DNA of 64,000 bases from Clostridium jeddahitimonense (GTDB lineage: Bacteria; Bacillota; Clostridia; Clostridiales; Clostridiaceae). Shown here piece by piece: positions 34,836 through 44,449 of this stretch. A program made the position numbers and the translations under genes. The stretch is taken from contig LM994670.1 in assembly GCA_000753455.2 (NCBI GenBank), forward strand, positions 3,224,507 to 3,288,506, given 5' to 3'. The first letter of the stretch is position 1. Each line of letters starts with the position of its first letter. The notes below the pieces were generated by a model that did no database searches, had not been told where the DNA came from, and was given only the letters and a program-made list of their open reading frames with translations.

Positions 34836-35582
34836 TTAGTAGTTAACTATTGCAGCGAAGTCTGTAGCAACTAAGCTAGCTCCACCAACTAAAGCACCAT
34901 CTATGTCAGATTGAGCCATTTGAGCTTTTATAGTTCCTGGCTTAACTGATCCACCGTATTGAATTCTTACTTTATCAGCAACTTCTTTACCGAACATTTC
35001 AGCAACGATTCCTCTAATTGCCATTATTGTTTCGTTAGCTTGTTCATCAGTAGCAGTTTTACCAGTTCCTATAGCCCAGATTGGTTCGTAAGCTATAACA
35101 ACTTTTTCTGCTAAATCAGCTGATAAACCTTCTAAATCAGCTTTTATTTGAGCTCCAACAACTTCGTTAGTTGTTCCATTTTCTCTTTGCTCTAAAGTTT
35201 CTCCACAGCAAAGAATTGGAGTTAAGTTGTGAGCGAAAGCAGCTTTAACTTTCTTGTTTAAAGCTTCATCTGTTTCATTGAACATTTCTCTTCTTTCACT
35301 GTGGCCTAAAACAACATAGTGAACACCCATAGCTTCTAACATTCTTGGAGCGATTTCACCTGTGAAAGCTCCTTTTTCTTCAAAGTGCATGTTTTGAGCA
35401 GCAACTTTGATGTTTGATCCTTCTACAGCCTTTAATACAGCATCTAAACAAACAAAAGTAGGACAAACAACTACATCACAAGTAGCATCCTTTACTAATG
35501 GTTTTAATTCATTTACTAATTTAACAGCCTCTTCTGGAGTATAGTGCATTTTCCAGTTTCCAGCAATAATAGCTTTTCTCAT
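34836..35582 (-). CDS. tpiA: Triosephosphate isomerase
   Basis: Interconverts dihydroxyacetone phosphate and glyceraldehyde 3-phosphate. The 248-residue TIM barrel shows AGNWKMHY (catalytic Lys), [13 protein letters not shown] (catalytic His), [16 protein letters not shown] (catalytic Glu and loop 6) and IQYGGSVKP. The start at 35582 has GAGGTGATT ahead. Codon use is strongly biased, as in highly expressed genes. Confidence 0.98.
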   Translation of the reverse strand: MRKAIIAGNWKMHYTPEEAVKLVNELKPLVKDATCDVVVCPTFVCLDAVLKAVEGSNIKVAAQNMHFEEKGAFTGEIAPRMLEAMGVHYVVLGHSERREMFNETDEALNKKVKAAFAHNLTPILCCGETLEQRENGTTNEVVGAQIKADLEGLSADLAEKVVIAYEPIWAIGTGKTATDEQANETIMAIRGIVAEMFGKEVADKVRIQYGGSVKPGTIKAQMAQSDIDGALVGGASLVATDFAAIVNY

Positions 35583-35618
35583 TATAATCACCTCATATAA
35601 AATTTTTTCAAAATTTTT

Positions 35619-35752
35619 AGTGACAAGTTAAGAGTGATAAGTGACAAGTTATAGTTGAAACTGCTCCGCAATTTCTATTATTTTGTTAAATTCAAAACAT
35701 TTTGAATTTATTCTTTAACTTGCCACTTGTCATTTGTCACTTGTCACTCTTT
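35619..35752. repeat. Inverted repeat element between pgk and tpiA
   Basis: The left part has AGTGACAAGTTAAGAGTG and a second AGTGACAAGTTA. The right part has their complements TAACTTGCCACTTGTCA and CACTTGTCACTCTT. An inner stem AAATTCAAAA / TTTTGAATTT lies at about 35689-35710. Resembles the AGTTAAGAG-ended elements elsewhere in the window and could fold into a long hairpin between the two mRNAs. Confidence 0.6.
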
Positions 35753-35803
35753 ATAAATTTGATAGTTATTAATTAAAATACTAATTATATCTACTAAATA
35801 AAA

Positions 35804-36982
35804 TTACTTGTCGTTAAGTGCAGCGATTCCTGGTAATACTTTACCTTCTAAGAATTCTAATGAAGCTCCACCACCTGTAGAGATGTGAGTCATCTTGTCT
35901 CCGAATCCTAAGATGTTAACAGCAGCAGCTGAGTCTCCTCCACCGATAACTGTTGTAGCATCTGCATCAGCCATAGCCTTAGCAACAGCAATTGTTCCTT
36001 TGTTAAAGTTTTCGAATTCGAATACTCCCATTGGTCCGTTCCAGATAACAGTCTTAGCATCTCTTATAGCTTCAGCGTATATAGCTTCAGTCTTAGGTCC
36101 GATATCTAATCCCATAAATCCAGCTGGAATGTTTTGATCTTCAGTAACTGTAGCTTCAACATCTTTGAATCCATCAGCAATTCTGTGATCTACTGGTAAT
36201 AAGAATTTAACTCCATTAGCTTCAGCTTTAGCTATCATTTCTTTAGCGTAGTCCATTCTATCGTCTTCACATAAAGAAGTTCCGATTTCGTATCCTTGAG
36301 CTTTTAAGAATGTGTAAGCCATTCCTCCACCAATGATTATTGTATCAACTTTTTCTAATAAGTTGTTTATAACAGCGATCTTATCAGAAACTTTTGATCC
36401 TCCTAATATAGCAACGAAAGGTCTAACAGGAGCATTTACAGCTTCTCCTAAGAACTTTAATTCTTTTTGGATTAAGTATCCACAAACAGCAGTGTCAACG
36501 AACTTTGTAACACCTTCAGTTGAAGAGTGAGCTCTATGAGCAGTTCCGAATGCATCATTAACGTAGATATCACATAATGAAGCTAATTCTTTAGATAATT
36601 CTTCTCCGTTTTTAGACTCCTCTTTTCTACATCTAGTGTTTTCTAATAATACAACGTCTCCGTCTTTCATATCAGCAACAGCTTTTCTAGCGTTTTCACC
36701 AACAACTTCTTCATCTCTAGCAAAAACTACTTCTTTACCTAACATTTCGCTTAGTCTTACAGCTACTGGTGCTAAAGTCTTAGAAGCATCTTTTCCTAAG
36801 TGTGAGCAAAGTATAACTTTAGCTCCGTTTTCAACTAAGTATTTAATTGTTGGCATAGCTCCAACTAATCTATTTTCGTCAGTTATTACTCCATCTTTTA
36901 GTGGAACGTTAAAGTCGCATCTAACTAAAACTCTTTTACCGTTTACTTGAACGTCTTCGATAGTCTTCTTATTAAAGTTCAT
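35804..36982 (-). CDS. pgk: Phosphoglycerate kinase
   Basis: Transfers phosphate from 1,3-bisphosphoglycerate to ADP. Of 392 residues; [15 protein letters not shown] is the N-terminal substrate loop. [37 protein letters not shown] and [14 protein letters not shown] follow, and [11 protein letters not shown] is the ATP loop. The start at 36982 has GAGGTGAAAAG ahead. Second structural gene after gap. Confidence 0.98.
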   Translation of the reverse strand: MNFNKKTIEDVQVNGKRVLVRCDFNVPLKDGVITDENRLVGAMPTIKYLVENGAKVILCSHLGKDASKTLAPVAVRLSEMLGKEVVFARDEEVVGENARKAVADMKDGDVVLLENTRCRKEESKNGEELSKELASLCDIYVNDAFGTAHRAHSSTEGVTKFVDTAVCGYLIQKELKFLGEAVNAPVRPFVAILGGSKVSDKIAVINNLLEKVDTIIIGGGMAYTFLKAQGYEIGTSLCEDDRMDYAKEMIAKAEANGVKFLLPVDHRIADGFKDVEATVTEDQNIPAGFMGLDIGPKTEAIYAEAIRDAKTVIWNGPMGVFEFENFNKGTIAVAKAMADADATTVIGGGDSAAAVNILGFGDKMTHISTGGGASLEFLEGKVLPGIAALNDK

Positions 36983-37031
36983 TCTTTTCACCTCATAAAT
37001 ATTATTATAAATTTATTCCTAATTTTAAAAT

Positions 37032-37103
37032 GAGCCCGGCCTTATAAGTATACCTTAGAGACCGGACCCTTTTTAGGATCTTATAAAAGTGCCTTTGTAG
37101 GCA
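37032..37103 (-). promoter_or_regulatory. Two hairpins in the gap-pgk intergene
   Basis: Nearest gap on the mRNA is TGCCT-acaa-AGGCA (37090-37103) followed by CTTTTA, a weak terminator-like stem. Then GGGTCCGG pairs with CCGGGCTC (37032-37069; two wobbles) around a 22-base loop. They may stabilise the gap message or cause partial termination before pgk. Confidence 0.5.
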
Positions 37104-37134
37104 TCTAAATCCGTATTTAATTAACTATTAAATA

Positions 37135-38154
37135 TTAAGCTAATTCAGAGAAGTATTTAATAGTTCTAACCATTTGGCTAGTGTATGAGTTTTCGTTGTC
37201 GTACCAAGAAACAACTTGAACTTGGTATAAACCATTTCCTAATTCAGAAACCATAGTTTGAGTTGCATCGAATAATGAACCGAACTTGATTCCGATGATG
37301 TCTGAAGAAACTAATTCTTCTTCAGTGTAACCGAATGATTCATTTGAAGCAGCTTTCATAGCAGCGTTGATTCCTTCAACAGTTACATTTTCACCCTTAA
37401 CTACAGCAACTAAGATTGTAGATGATCCTGTTGGAACTGGAACTCTTTGTGCAGAACCGATTAATTTTCCGTTTAATTCTGGAATAACTAATCCAATAGC
37501 TTTAGCAGCTCCTGTAGAGTTTGGAACTATGTTAACAGCACCAGCTCTAGCTCTTCTTAAATCACCTTTTCTTTGAGGTCCGTCTAAGATCATTTGATCT
37601 CCAGTGTAAGCATGAATAGTTGACATTATACCAGATTGAATTGGTGCATAGTCATTTAATGCTTTAGCCATTGGAGCTAAACAGTTTGTTGTACAAGATG
37701 CAGCAGAGATTATTGTATCTTCAGCAGTTAATACATCTTGGTTTACGTTGAATACAACTGTTGGAAGGTCGTTTCCAGCTGGAGCTGATATAACAACTTT
37801 CTTAGCACCTGCATTGATGTGAGCTTGAGATTTAGCTTTTGATACGTAGAATCCAGTACACTCAAGTACTACGTCTACTCCAATTTCTCCCCATGGAAGT
37901 TTGTTAGCATCAGCTTCAGCGTATATTTTGATTTCTTTTCCATCAACAGTGATTGAATCTTCACCAGCTACAACTGTATCACCTAAAGCGTATCTACCTT
38001 GTGCTGAATCATATTTTAATAAGTGTGCTAACATTTTAGGGCTTGTTAAATCGTTGATTGCTACAACTTCATACCCTTCTGCACCGAACATTTGTCTAAA
38101 TGCAAGACGTCCAATACGTCCAAAACCATTAATTGCTACTCTAACATTTGCCAT
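37135..38154 (-). CDS. gap: Glyceraldehyde-3-phosphate dehydrogenase
   Basis: The 339-residue NAD-dependent glycolytic enzyme. [17 protein letters not shown] is the Rossmann motif, [17 protein letters not shown] holds the catalytic Cys, and [18 protein letters not shown] ends the catalytic domain. It follows cggR by 45 bases in the classic cggR-gap arrangement and is probably repressed by CggR when glycolytic flux is low. Confidence 0.98.
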   Translation of the reverse strand: MANVRVAINGFGRIGRLAFRQMFGAEGYEVVAINDLTSPKMLAHLLKYDSAQGRYALGDTVVAGEDSITVDGKEIKIYAEADANKLPWGEIGVDVVLECTGFYVSKAKSQAHINAGAKKVVISAPAGNDLPTVVFNVNQDVLTAEDTIISAASCTTNCLAPMAKALNDYAPIQSGIMSTIHAYTGDQMILDGPQRKGDLRRARAGAVNIVPNSTGAAKAIGLVIPELNGKLIGSAQRVPVPTGSSTILVAVVKGENVTVEGINAAMKAASNESFGYTEEELVSSDIIGIKFGSLFDATQTMVSELGNGLYQVQVVSWYDNENSYTSQMVRTIKYFSELA

Positions 38155-38199
38155 TAAAGTTACCTCCTAAAAATAGATATTTATATTTAAAATTAAATT

Positions 38200-39246
38200 T
38201 TAAAGCTTGTTTAAATTGTTATTTTTAATTATCTCACATATTTCTTTTCCTGTACTTTCATCTGTAACAAGTACAGCATTACGATTATACATTTCTGTTG
38301 CAATTATCGCATCAATCTTATTCTTCCCAGCGGCAACAGCAATATGTGTTCTAATTTTTTTAGCATTATTTAAATTTATTCCTATAGAGTTATTTTCAGA
38401 TATCATCTGACAATCTTTATTAAAATAACATCCATAAGCTTCTCCTATAGCTCCCATATCTTCAAGTTTTTTTATAAACTCTTCAGATGCTTCTCTTTTT
38501 TGGGCCATATGAATTGCATTTCCAATTCCATAAATCAAAATATCTGCTTTTTGAATCGAATCAATTACATCTTTCACTTGGCTTTCTTTAAGCAATCCAT
38601 CAAGCACTTCTGCACTAACATTTTCAGGAATATGCAGCAGCTTATATGATGCATTAATCTTTTTAGCTAGGGATGCTGCTAATGTATTAGCTTGGCTCTC
38701 TACTTTACGTCCCATACCACCACGGGCTGGTACTACTAACACATCGAAAACATTGTTAATTTTAGGAAACGCCTCTACAACTTCTTTAATTGTAGAACCA
38801 CCAGTTATAGCAATTATGTTATTATTTTTTAAGATTTTTTTAACATAAGTTGCTGCAGCTTTTCCTAAATCTTTCAAAACAGTAGGATTTGTATCTACAT
38901 CTCCCGGAACTATTATAACATCTTTTAATCCTAAACAAGTTCTTAAATACTCTTCAATATCATCAAGACCTTTAAGTTCATGTATAAACTCTTTTAATCT
39001 TTTGACTATTACCTTTCCATCTTCAGTAACACTCATACCTGGAGTATTCACTTCTATTAAACCTTGAGATTTTAAAAAACTTATCTCAGTTCTTACTATT
39101 CTCTCACCTAAATTAAGCTCACTTGCTAAAACTCTTCTTCCAATTGGTTGGTTATAATATATAGTTCTTAAAATATTATATCTTTTCTCAAGAACTTCAA
39201 CTAGCTCAGGAACTATCTTTTTTTGTAAGCCTAATATTTCCTGCAC
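38200..39246 (-). CDS. cggR: Central glycolytic genes regulator CggR (SorC family)
   Basis: A 348-residue repressor. Its N-terminal winged helix (IGRRVLASELNLGERIVRTEIS) is followed by a SorC sugar-binding domain that senses fructose 1,6-bisphosphate in Bacillus. Domain marks are IIVPGDVDTNPTV, ITGGSTIKEVVEAFP, VVPARGGMGRKVE and YGIGNAIHMA. The likely start is the GTG at 39246 with AGGAGGGTTA ahead. A matching operator (39263-39299) overlaps its own promoter region, so cggR-gap is autoregulated. Confidence 0.95.
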   Translation of the reverse strand: MQEILGLQKKIVPELVEVLEKRYNILRTIYYNQPIGRRVLASELNLGERIVRTEISFLKSQGLIEVNTPGMSVTEDGKVIVKRLKEFIHELKGLDDIEEYLRTCLGLKDVIIVPGDVDTNPTVLKDLGKAAATYVKKILKNNNIIAITGGSTIKEVVEAFPKINNVFDVLVVPARGGMGRKVESQANTLAASLAKKINASYKLLHIPENVSAEVLDGLLKESQVKDVIDSIQKADILIYGIGNAIHMAQKREASEEFIKKLEDMGAIGEAYGCYFNKDCQMISENNSIGINLNNAKKIRTHIAVAAGKNKIDAIIATEMYNRNAVLVTDESTGKEICEIIKNNNLNKL

Positions 39247-39262
39247 TATTAACCCTCCTTTT

Positions 39263-39299
39263 GGACTATTTACGTCCCAGTACTATCTTTAATGTCCCA
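39263..39299 (-). promoter_or_regulatory. CggR operator, just downstream of the promoter -10
   Basis: The minus strand reads TGGGAC-N6-GATA-N4-TGGGAC-N6-AGTCC, close to the Bacillus CggR operator (CGGGAC-N6-TGTC-N4-CGGGAC-N6-GTCC). A TATAAT -10 lies at 39308-39313, so the bound repressor would sit over the start of transcription. Confidence 0.82.
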
Positions 39300-39374
39300 C
39301 CTATTTCATTATAAATCATCTTTAATAAATTTAAAAGGCTTTCTGTAAATTTTTTATAATATTTTTATAATTAA

Positions 39375-39420
39375 GGGAAGATAGAAATAGGAATATTCTT
39401 CTCCAAGATTCTGTCTTCCC
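39375..39420 (-). terminator. Terminator after rpoN
   Basis: GGGAAGA-c-AGAA pairs with TTCT-a-TCTTCCC around an AT-rich loop. The T-run (TTAATTATAAAAAT) is imperfect. Confidence 0.65.
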
Positions 39421-39428
39421 TACGTCGG

Positions 39429-40802
39429 CTATATCCTTTTTCTCTTGCTAGAAGATTTTATTCCCATTTCCTCTCTATATTTTGCCACTGTCCTTCTTGA
39501 TATATTCAGATTTTTTTTAGAAAGTTCAGTAGATATAATTTCATCAGAAAGTGGTTTTTTCTTATCTTCCTTATCAATAATTTCCTTTATTATATCTTTT
39601 ATACTCTTAGCTGATACATCTTTTCCATTAGAAGAGTTTTTTGTACTATATCCAACTGTAAATAAATCCTTTATCTTAACCGTTCCATAACTTGTTAAAA
39701 TATACTTATCTTTTATAGCTCTACTAACTGTAGACTCATGCATATTTATATCCTCAGCAATATCTTTAAGCATCATTGGCTTTAAATACTTTTTACCTTT
39801 ATCTAAATACTCTTTTTGTCTCTTTATTATATCCTCTAAAATTATTTTCAAAGTATTTTCTCTATTATTAATGCTCTTAATTAAAAACATAGCACTTCCA
39901 ATTTTCTCTTTAATATAACTCTCTACTTCTTTATCACTTCCATGTAAAAGCAAGTTTTTATATGCTCCATTTATAGATAATTGAGGAACTACATCATTAT
40001 TCATAATAACTATATATTCCTCATCTATTTTCTTTATATAAGCATCTGGAGTTATAAATTTAACCTCATCCCCTGTATAATATCCTCTTGATGGCTTTGG
40101 TTCTAATTCTTTTATTATATCTCCATAATTTTGAGCCTCTAATTGAGTTATTTCTAGATACTTAGCTATATCTTTAAATTTATTATCCGCAACTAATTCT
40201 AAGTAATTATTTATTATATTTTCTAAATTTGAGTCTAGTTTACCTTCTCTTCTCAATTGAATCAAAAGACATTCTTGTAGGTTTCTTGCACCTATTCCAG
40301 CTGGCTCTAAGCTTTGTAATATTTCTAATGCTTGTACACATTTTTCTTCTGAAATATTAAACTTGCTACATATATTTTCTATAGTCTCATCAAGGTAACC
40401 TCTACTATCTAAAGATTCAATCATATAATCTATAATAATTCTTATATTTCTTAATTCTTTATTTGTATGTAATTGTTCAAACAAATAGCTTTTTAAAGTC
40501 TTTTTCTCAGAAACAAAATTTAAAGGAGATACTCCTTCTTCATCATAGTCCCCCTTAGAATATGAATTATAGTTACTACTATCATATTCCATAGATTCTA
40601 TCATCTTCTTATATTGATCTAGTTCAGCTTCTTTCTTTAAATTAAAATCACTATCAATAGTAGGATTTTCCTCAAGCTCCTTATTTATAAATTCTCTTAA
40701 CTCACAAGCTGACATCTGCAATATATTTATTGATAACTGCATATTCTGAGTCATCACAAGTTTTTGTTGTTGAGATAAATTTAGATTAAAATCTAATTTC
40801 AT
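39429..40802 (-). CDS. rpoN: RNA polymerase sigma-54 factor
   Basis: A 457-residue sigma-54. Region I is glutamine-rich (LSQQQKLVMTQNMQLSINILQMS). An acidic linker and the core-binding domain (PAGIGARNLQECLLIQL) follow. The helix-turn-helix is LKDIAEDINMHESTVSRAIKDKY and the RpoN box is SRRTVAKYREEMGI near the C-terminus. The start at 40802 has AGAGGGATG ahead. It would serve the three -24/-12 promoters in this window with the activator at 6137. Location next to cggR is shared with related clostridia. Confidence 0.97.
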   Translation of the reverse strand: MKLDFNLNLSQQQKLVMTQNMQLSINILQMSACELREFINKELEENPTIDSDFNLKKEAELDQYKKMIESMEYDSSNYNSYSKGDYDEEGVSPLNFVSEKKTLKSYLFEQLHTNKELRNIRIIIDYMIESLDSRGYLDETIENICSKFNISEEKCVQALEILQSLEPAGIGARNLQECLLIQLRREGKLDSNLENIINNYLELVADNKFKDIAKYLEITQLEAQNYGDIIKELEPKPSRGYYTGDEVKFITPDAYIKKIDEEYIVIMNNDVVPQLSINGAYKNLLLHGSDKEVESYIKEKIGSAMFLIKSINNRENTLKIILEDIIKRQKEYLDKGKKYLKPMMLKDIAEDINMHESTVSRAIKDKYILTSYGTVKIKDLFTVGYSTKNSSNGKDVSAKSIKDIIKEIIDKEDKKKPLSDEIISTELSKKNLNISRRTVAKYREEMGIKSSSKRKRI

Positions 40803-40926
40803 ATAACATCCCTCTTTTGTTGTTCTTTTATAAATACCACATTTTAAGTATACCCTTAATTTAATCATATTCCAATATATTCTTTGTAAAAGTTTACTTA
40901 AATTAATTTATAGTTGTAAATTATAA

Positions 40927-40954
40927 AAAGGCTTGTGCCTAAGCACAAGCCTTT
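40927..40954 (-). terminator. Terminator after degV gene
   Basis: Perfect stem AAAGGCTTGTGC / GCACAAGCCTTT with a CTAA loop and a T-run on the minus strand. Confidence 0.92.
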
Positions 40955-40956
40955 TA

Positions 40957-41793
40957 TTACTTCACTATAAAGAATAACCCACAAGGTTTAACTCCAGAAT
41001 GTATTCCTACTGTACATCCAACCTTTGCATCTATGTATTCTATATCTTTTTCTTCAAAATATTTTTTTAATTCAAAATATACATCTTCATTTAATAAATC
41101 TAATAATACTATTGGCTCATTAAAATCTATATCTACGCTTTCAAAATCAGATATTAATTTTTTAAGAGCTTTTTTGCTTCCTCTTACCTTATCTTTAACA
41201 GCCATCTTTCCGTCTTTAACTTCTAGTATAAGTCTTAGCCCTAAAGCTGTTCCTATAGCTCCAGCAACTCTTGGAAGTCTGCCACCTCTAACTAAGTTAT
41301 CTAAAGACTCAAAATTAAGGGTGCTTTTAACTTTATCTCTAGTTTTTAATATTTCTTCTTCAATCTCTTCAATTGAAGCTCCGTTATCTCTTAATCTACA
41401 AGCTTTTAAAACTAATAATCCAAGTCCTGATGTAACATTTCTAGAATCAATTACAACTATATCTTCTGTTTCTAACATGTCTTTAGCTATACAAGCTGAT
41501 TGATATGTCCCACTCATCTCTGAAGAAAGTAGTAAAGTTACTATCTTATAACCTTGGTCTAAATATTTCTTAAAAACCTCTTCAAATCTAGTTGGTGTAA
41601 TTTGTGCTGTAGTTGGTAACACATTTTCTCTATTTATTCTCTCTATCATTTCAGCTGGAGTAATCTCAACTCCATCTAAATAGCTATCTTCACCAAAATT
41701 AATCAATAAAGGCATAACTTCTATGTCATTTTTCTTTATTAACTCTACAGGTATATCAAGAGTACTATCAGTTATTATCTTAATCTTTTGCAT
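40957..41793 (-). CDS. DegV-family fatty-acid-binding protein
   Basis: A 278-residue DegV protein. KIITDSTLDIPVEL opens the family; PTTAQITPTRFEEVF and LLLSSEMSGTYQSA line the fatty-acid pocket. VRGGRLPRVAGAIGTALGLR and the C-terminal IHSGVKPCGLFF are conserved. Known relatives (FakB) hold fatty acids for the FakA kinase. It lies 19 bases after the trmL gene and shares its transcript. Confidence 0.92.
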   Translation of the reverse strand: MQKIKIITDSTLDIPVELIKKNDIEVMPLLINFGEDSYLDGVEITPAEMIERINRENVLPTTAQITPTRFEEVFKKYLDQGYKIVTLLLSSEMSGTYQSACIAKDMLETEDIVVIDSRNVTSGLGLLVLKACRLRDNGASIEEIEEEILKTRDKVKSTLNFESLDNLVRGGRLPRVAGAIGTALGLRLILEVKDGKMAVKDKVRGSKKALKKLISDFESVDIDFNEPIVLLDLLNEDVYFELKKYFEEKDIEYIDAKVGCTVGIHSGVKPCGLFFIVK

Positions 41794-41812
41794 AACAATT
41801 CCTCCCTATCTA

Positions 41813-42274
41813 TTATTTCATATCGGGAAAATCCATTTGTCTTAATGCTTCATATGCTATAATCGCAACTGTATTAGAAAGATTTAAACTTCTAGTACTT
41901 GTTTTAATCATTGGCACTCTTATATTTGTATGAGCTTCATGTACATCTTGCGGTACACCTTTTGATTCTCTTCCAAACATTATGAAGTCACCAGCCTTAT
42001 AACTTTCCTCATTGTAGTAATTTCCGCCATGAGTAGAAGCTAAGAATATCCTTCTATCTCCATACTTATTTATAAAATCTTCATATGATTCATGAACTTC
42101 TAATTTTAACTCGCTCCAATAGTCTAATCCCGATCTTTTTACAGCTTTATCATCAATACTAAATCCTAATGGTTTAATTAGATGTAGCGTAGAATTAGTT
42201 AATACGCAAGTTCTTGCTATGTTTCCAGTATTTTGTGGAATTTCTGGTTGATATAATACAATATTCAAATTCAA
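41813..42274 (-). CDS. trmL: tRNA (cytidine(34)-2'-O)-methyltransferase, TrmL/SPOUT family
   Basis: A SPOUT methyltransferase of about 153 residues modifying the wobble base of leucine tRNAs. Motifs are NIVLYQPEIPQNTGNIARTC, LIKPLGFSIDDK, FGRESKGVP and the knot segment RSLNLSNTVAIIAYEALRQ. The start is placed at the TTG at 42274, seven bases after GGAGGG; ATG candidates further up would overlap or precede that site. Confidence 0.9.
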   Translation of the reverse strand: MNLNIVLYQPEIPQNTGNIARTCVLTNSTLHLIKPLGFSIDDKAVKRSGLDYWSELKLEVHESYEDFINKYGDRRIFLASTHGGNYYNEESYKAGDFIMFGRESKGVPQDVHEAHTNIRVPMIKTSTRSLNLSNTVAIIAYEALRQMDFPDMK

Positions 42275-42385
42275 GGAATTTCCCTCCAAAACAAAAAGCA
42301 AGATGCTAACCATCTTACTCTATAATCTCTTATAAAGATAATAATACTATATACATTTTTAATAGTCAAAGTTTTTTACAGAATG

Positions 42386-43411
42386 TTAAATAATATATTT
42401 CACTTCACTTTCAGGAAATATCTCACTTATCTCTTTTTGGAAAAATTCTTTCATATCAGCTAATTCATCCTTATTATATATATACTTTCCATATCCAAAT
42501 TGTCCATACTTATATTTACGTTGTTCATTATCCATAGGCAATGTATTTTCTGGAAAAACTTCCATTATTACATTTTTAGCTCTGGTTGTATATCTATGAG
42601 AAATGACTTCAAACGATGGTGGATTAATCATATTTTCAGGTAACTTCTCCCTTAAACTTAACAGAAGTTTTTTATAATCTTCTTTATAATTATTATATAA
42701 AAATACTGGTGCGATTATGAATCCTAAGGGATAACAAGCGTTAGCTATTTTTTTACAGGCTTCTAATCTTAAATCTATTGATGCTGTAGCATTTTCATAT
42801 TCTCTTATAACCCTATCTGTATTTAAAGTAAATCTTACTTCTGTTTTCCCATCATGTTTTATATCCAATAAAGTTTCCACATCATCAAACTTACTTACAA
42901 ATCTAAATCTACCATTAGGATTTTGGGCAAAAAACTCTATTGCTTTTTTCAGAGAGCCACTATATGGTTCCATTGGAAGTGGATCTGAAGTTGCTGATCC
43001 TTCAAATATAGTAATGTCAGGCAGTCCTTCATCAATATACTTCTGAGCTTGATTTAATATATCATCAATATTTGAGTTAATCTTAGCATATGGTTTATCT
43101 CCCAAATTAGTATTAAGATAACAATATTGACATTGACCCATACACCCAGAATATAAAGGCAACTGATAATGTGCTGAAGGCTTACAAGATTGAAACTTTA
43201 ATCCTTTCTTTACTCCTACGACTAAAGTCCTTTTTCCCTCTTTATAAAATTTCCTTAAATCGTCACTATTAGGAATGTTCTGTTTAACTTTATTTGACTT
43301 TAGCATTATTTTTTCTACATTCTTATTATCCTTGAAAAAGTTGTATACATTTTGGCCAATTTCATAATCTAATGACCCTTTTTCAAATATAATTCTTTTA
43401 GGAATAAACAT
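42386..43411 (-). CDS. splB: Spore photoproduct lyase (radical SAM)
   Basis: Repairs the UV spore photoproduct in germinating spores. The 341-residue protein has the radical-SAM cluster motif SGCMGQCQYCYL (Cys90, Cys94, Cys97). In Bacillus-type enzymes a conserved Cys near position 140/141 follows an acidic strand; here that segment is FEGSATSDP with Ala140. A Cys at position 76 (LKFQSCKPSA) may take its role, as described for C. acetobutylicum. The presence of splB marks the organism as an endospore former. Its ribosome site lies inside a long hairpin. Confidence 0.93.
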   Translation of the reverse strand: MFIPKRIIFEKGSLDYEIGQNVYNFFKDNKNVEKIMLKSNKVKQNIPNSDDLRKFYKEGKRTLVVGVKKGLKFQSCKPSAHYQLPLYSGCMGQCQYCYLNTNLGDKPYAKINSNIDDILNQAQKYIDEGLPDITIFEGSATSDPLPMEPYSGSLKKAIEFFAQNPNGRFRFVSKFDDVETLLDIKHDGKTEVRFTLNTDRVIREYENATASIDLRLEACKKIANACYPLGFIIAPVFLYNNYKEDYKKLLLSLREKLPENMINPPSFEVISHRYTTRAKNVIMEVFPENTLPMDNEQRKYKYGQFGYGKYIYNKDELADMKEFFQKEISEIFPESEVKYII

Positions 43412-43412
43412 A

Positions 43413-43476
43413 AAATCACACTCCTTTGAATTATTTTTTGTATAATTTAAAATTATAATTCAAGGAAGTGTGATTT
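43413..43476 (-). promoter_or_regulatory. Long inverted repeat covering the splB ribosome site
   Basis: Arms of 22 bases: ATAATTCAAAGGAGTGTGATTT next to the splB start and its near-complement further upstream (two mismatches). The stem contains the AAAGGAGTG ribosome site two to ten bases before the ATG. It begins right after the stop codon of the HAD gene, so it may also be that gene's terminator. Confidence 0.7.
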
Positions 43477-43478
43477 TT

Positions 43479-44321
43479 TTATTCTTCGTCTAATATGAAC
43501 TTTTTAATAGCCTTAGCTACTCCATCATTTTTATTTGAATCTGTAATATATTGTGCAGCAGACTTCACTTCATCAATTGCGTTTGCCATAGCAATCCCAA
43601 GCCCAGCATATTTAATCATGGAAATATCATTTTCATTATCACCAATACAAATAAGCTCTTCTCGTTTTATTCCATACTTTTTACTTAAAACTTTTACTGA
43701 ATTTCCTTTAGATACACCTTTAAAATTTATTTCTGTACTATGGTTTCCTGACCCAAAGTAAACTATATTCTCCAAAGCATCTAATTCTTTTCTAACCTTA
43801 AAGATATCTTTACTCTTTGGTGAAAAAGCTATACATTTAGCCATTCTTCCATTTTCTTTTTTAAATACTTCAGCCCATTCTTTTTCAGTTTTTACAGTGT
43901 AATAATTTATATTTAAATGCTCATAATAAACCTGTTTGGTCATATAAACTTGAGTTCCAAATTTACTAAACCAATTATTACAATATATAGTATCAGTAGT
44001 ATGAAAATGGAATGGTATCTTATATTTATTCAATATCTTAAGTATATTCATACATTCTACTTCAGGTATTGCACTTTCATATATAATATCGTTAGTTTTT
44101 TGATCTATAACAATTGCCCCATTAGCTGCAATTACTGGAGAATCTACACCTAAAAGTTGTGAAAAATATGCTGCATTATTATATAGTCTACCTGTTGTGA
44201 CAACTATTTCAACACCCATATCATGCGCTTTCTTTATAACGTCTTTACTAAACTGTGAAATCTTTTTTCTCTTCCCAAGCAAAGTTCCATCCATATCAAT
44301 GCAAACCATTTTGTATTTCAT
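43479..44321 (-). CDS. Cof-type HAD-IIB phosphatase
   Basis: A 280-residue sugar-phosphate phosphatase of the Cof family. VCIDMDGTLLGKRKKIS is motif I with the nucleophile Asp, VVTTGRLYNNAAYF is motif II, KGNSVKVLSKKYGI supplies the motif III Lys, and CIGDNENDISMIKYAGLGIAMANA is motif IV. The C2-type cap lies between motifs II and III. Substrate not predictable. The start at 44321 follows AAAGGAG. Confidence 0.93.
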   Translation of the reverse strand: MKYKMVCIDMDGTLLGKRKKISQFSKDVIKKAHDMGVEIVVTTGRLYNNAAYFSQLLGVDSPVIAANGAIVIDQKTNDIIYESAIPEVECMNILKILNKYKIPFHFHTTDTIYCNNWFSKFGTQVYMTKQVYYEHLNINYYTVKTEKEWAEVFKKENGRMAKCIAFSPKSKDIFKVRKELDALENIVYFGSGNHSTEINFKGVSKGNSVKVLSKKYGIKREELICIGDNENDISMIKYAGLGIAMANAIDEVKSAAQYITDSNKNDGVAKAIKKFILDEE

Positions 44322-44420
44322 ACTTAACTCCTTTGTTGCTATACTAACTACAATATATAATACCACTATATTCTTAATATTTACACAAAATATTCTAAAT
44401 TTTTAATAAAAAAAATAAAA

Positions 44421-44445
44421 AAAAGGAGCAAAAAACTCCTTTTTA
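44421..44445 (-). terminator. Terminator after the vanW-like gene
   Basis: Stem AAAAGGAG / CTCCTTTTT with a seven-base loop, followed by TTTTTTTTATTTTTTTT on the minus strand. Confidence 0.88.
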
Positions 44446-44449
44446 TTTT

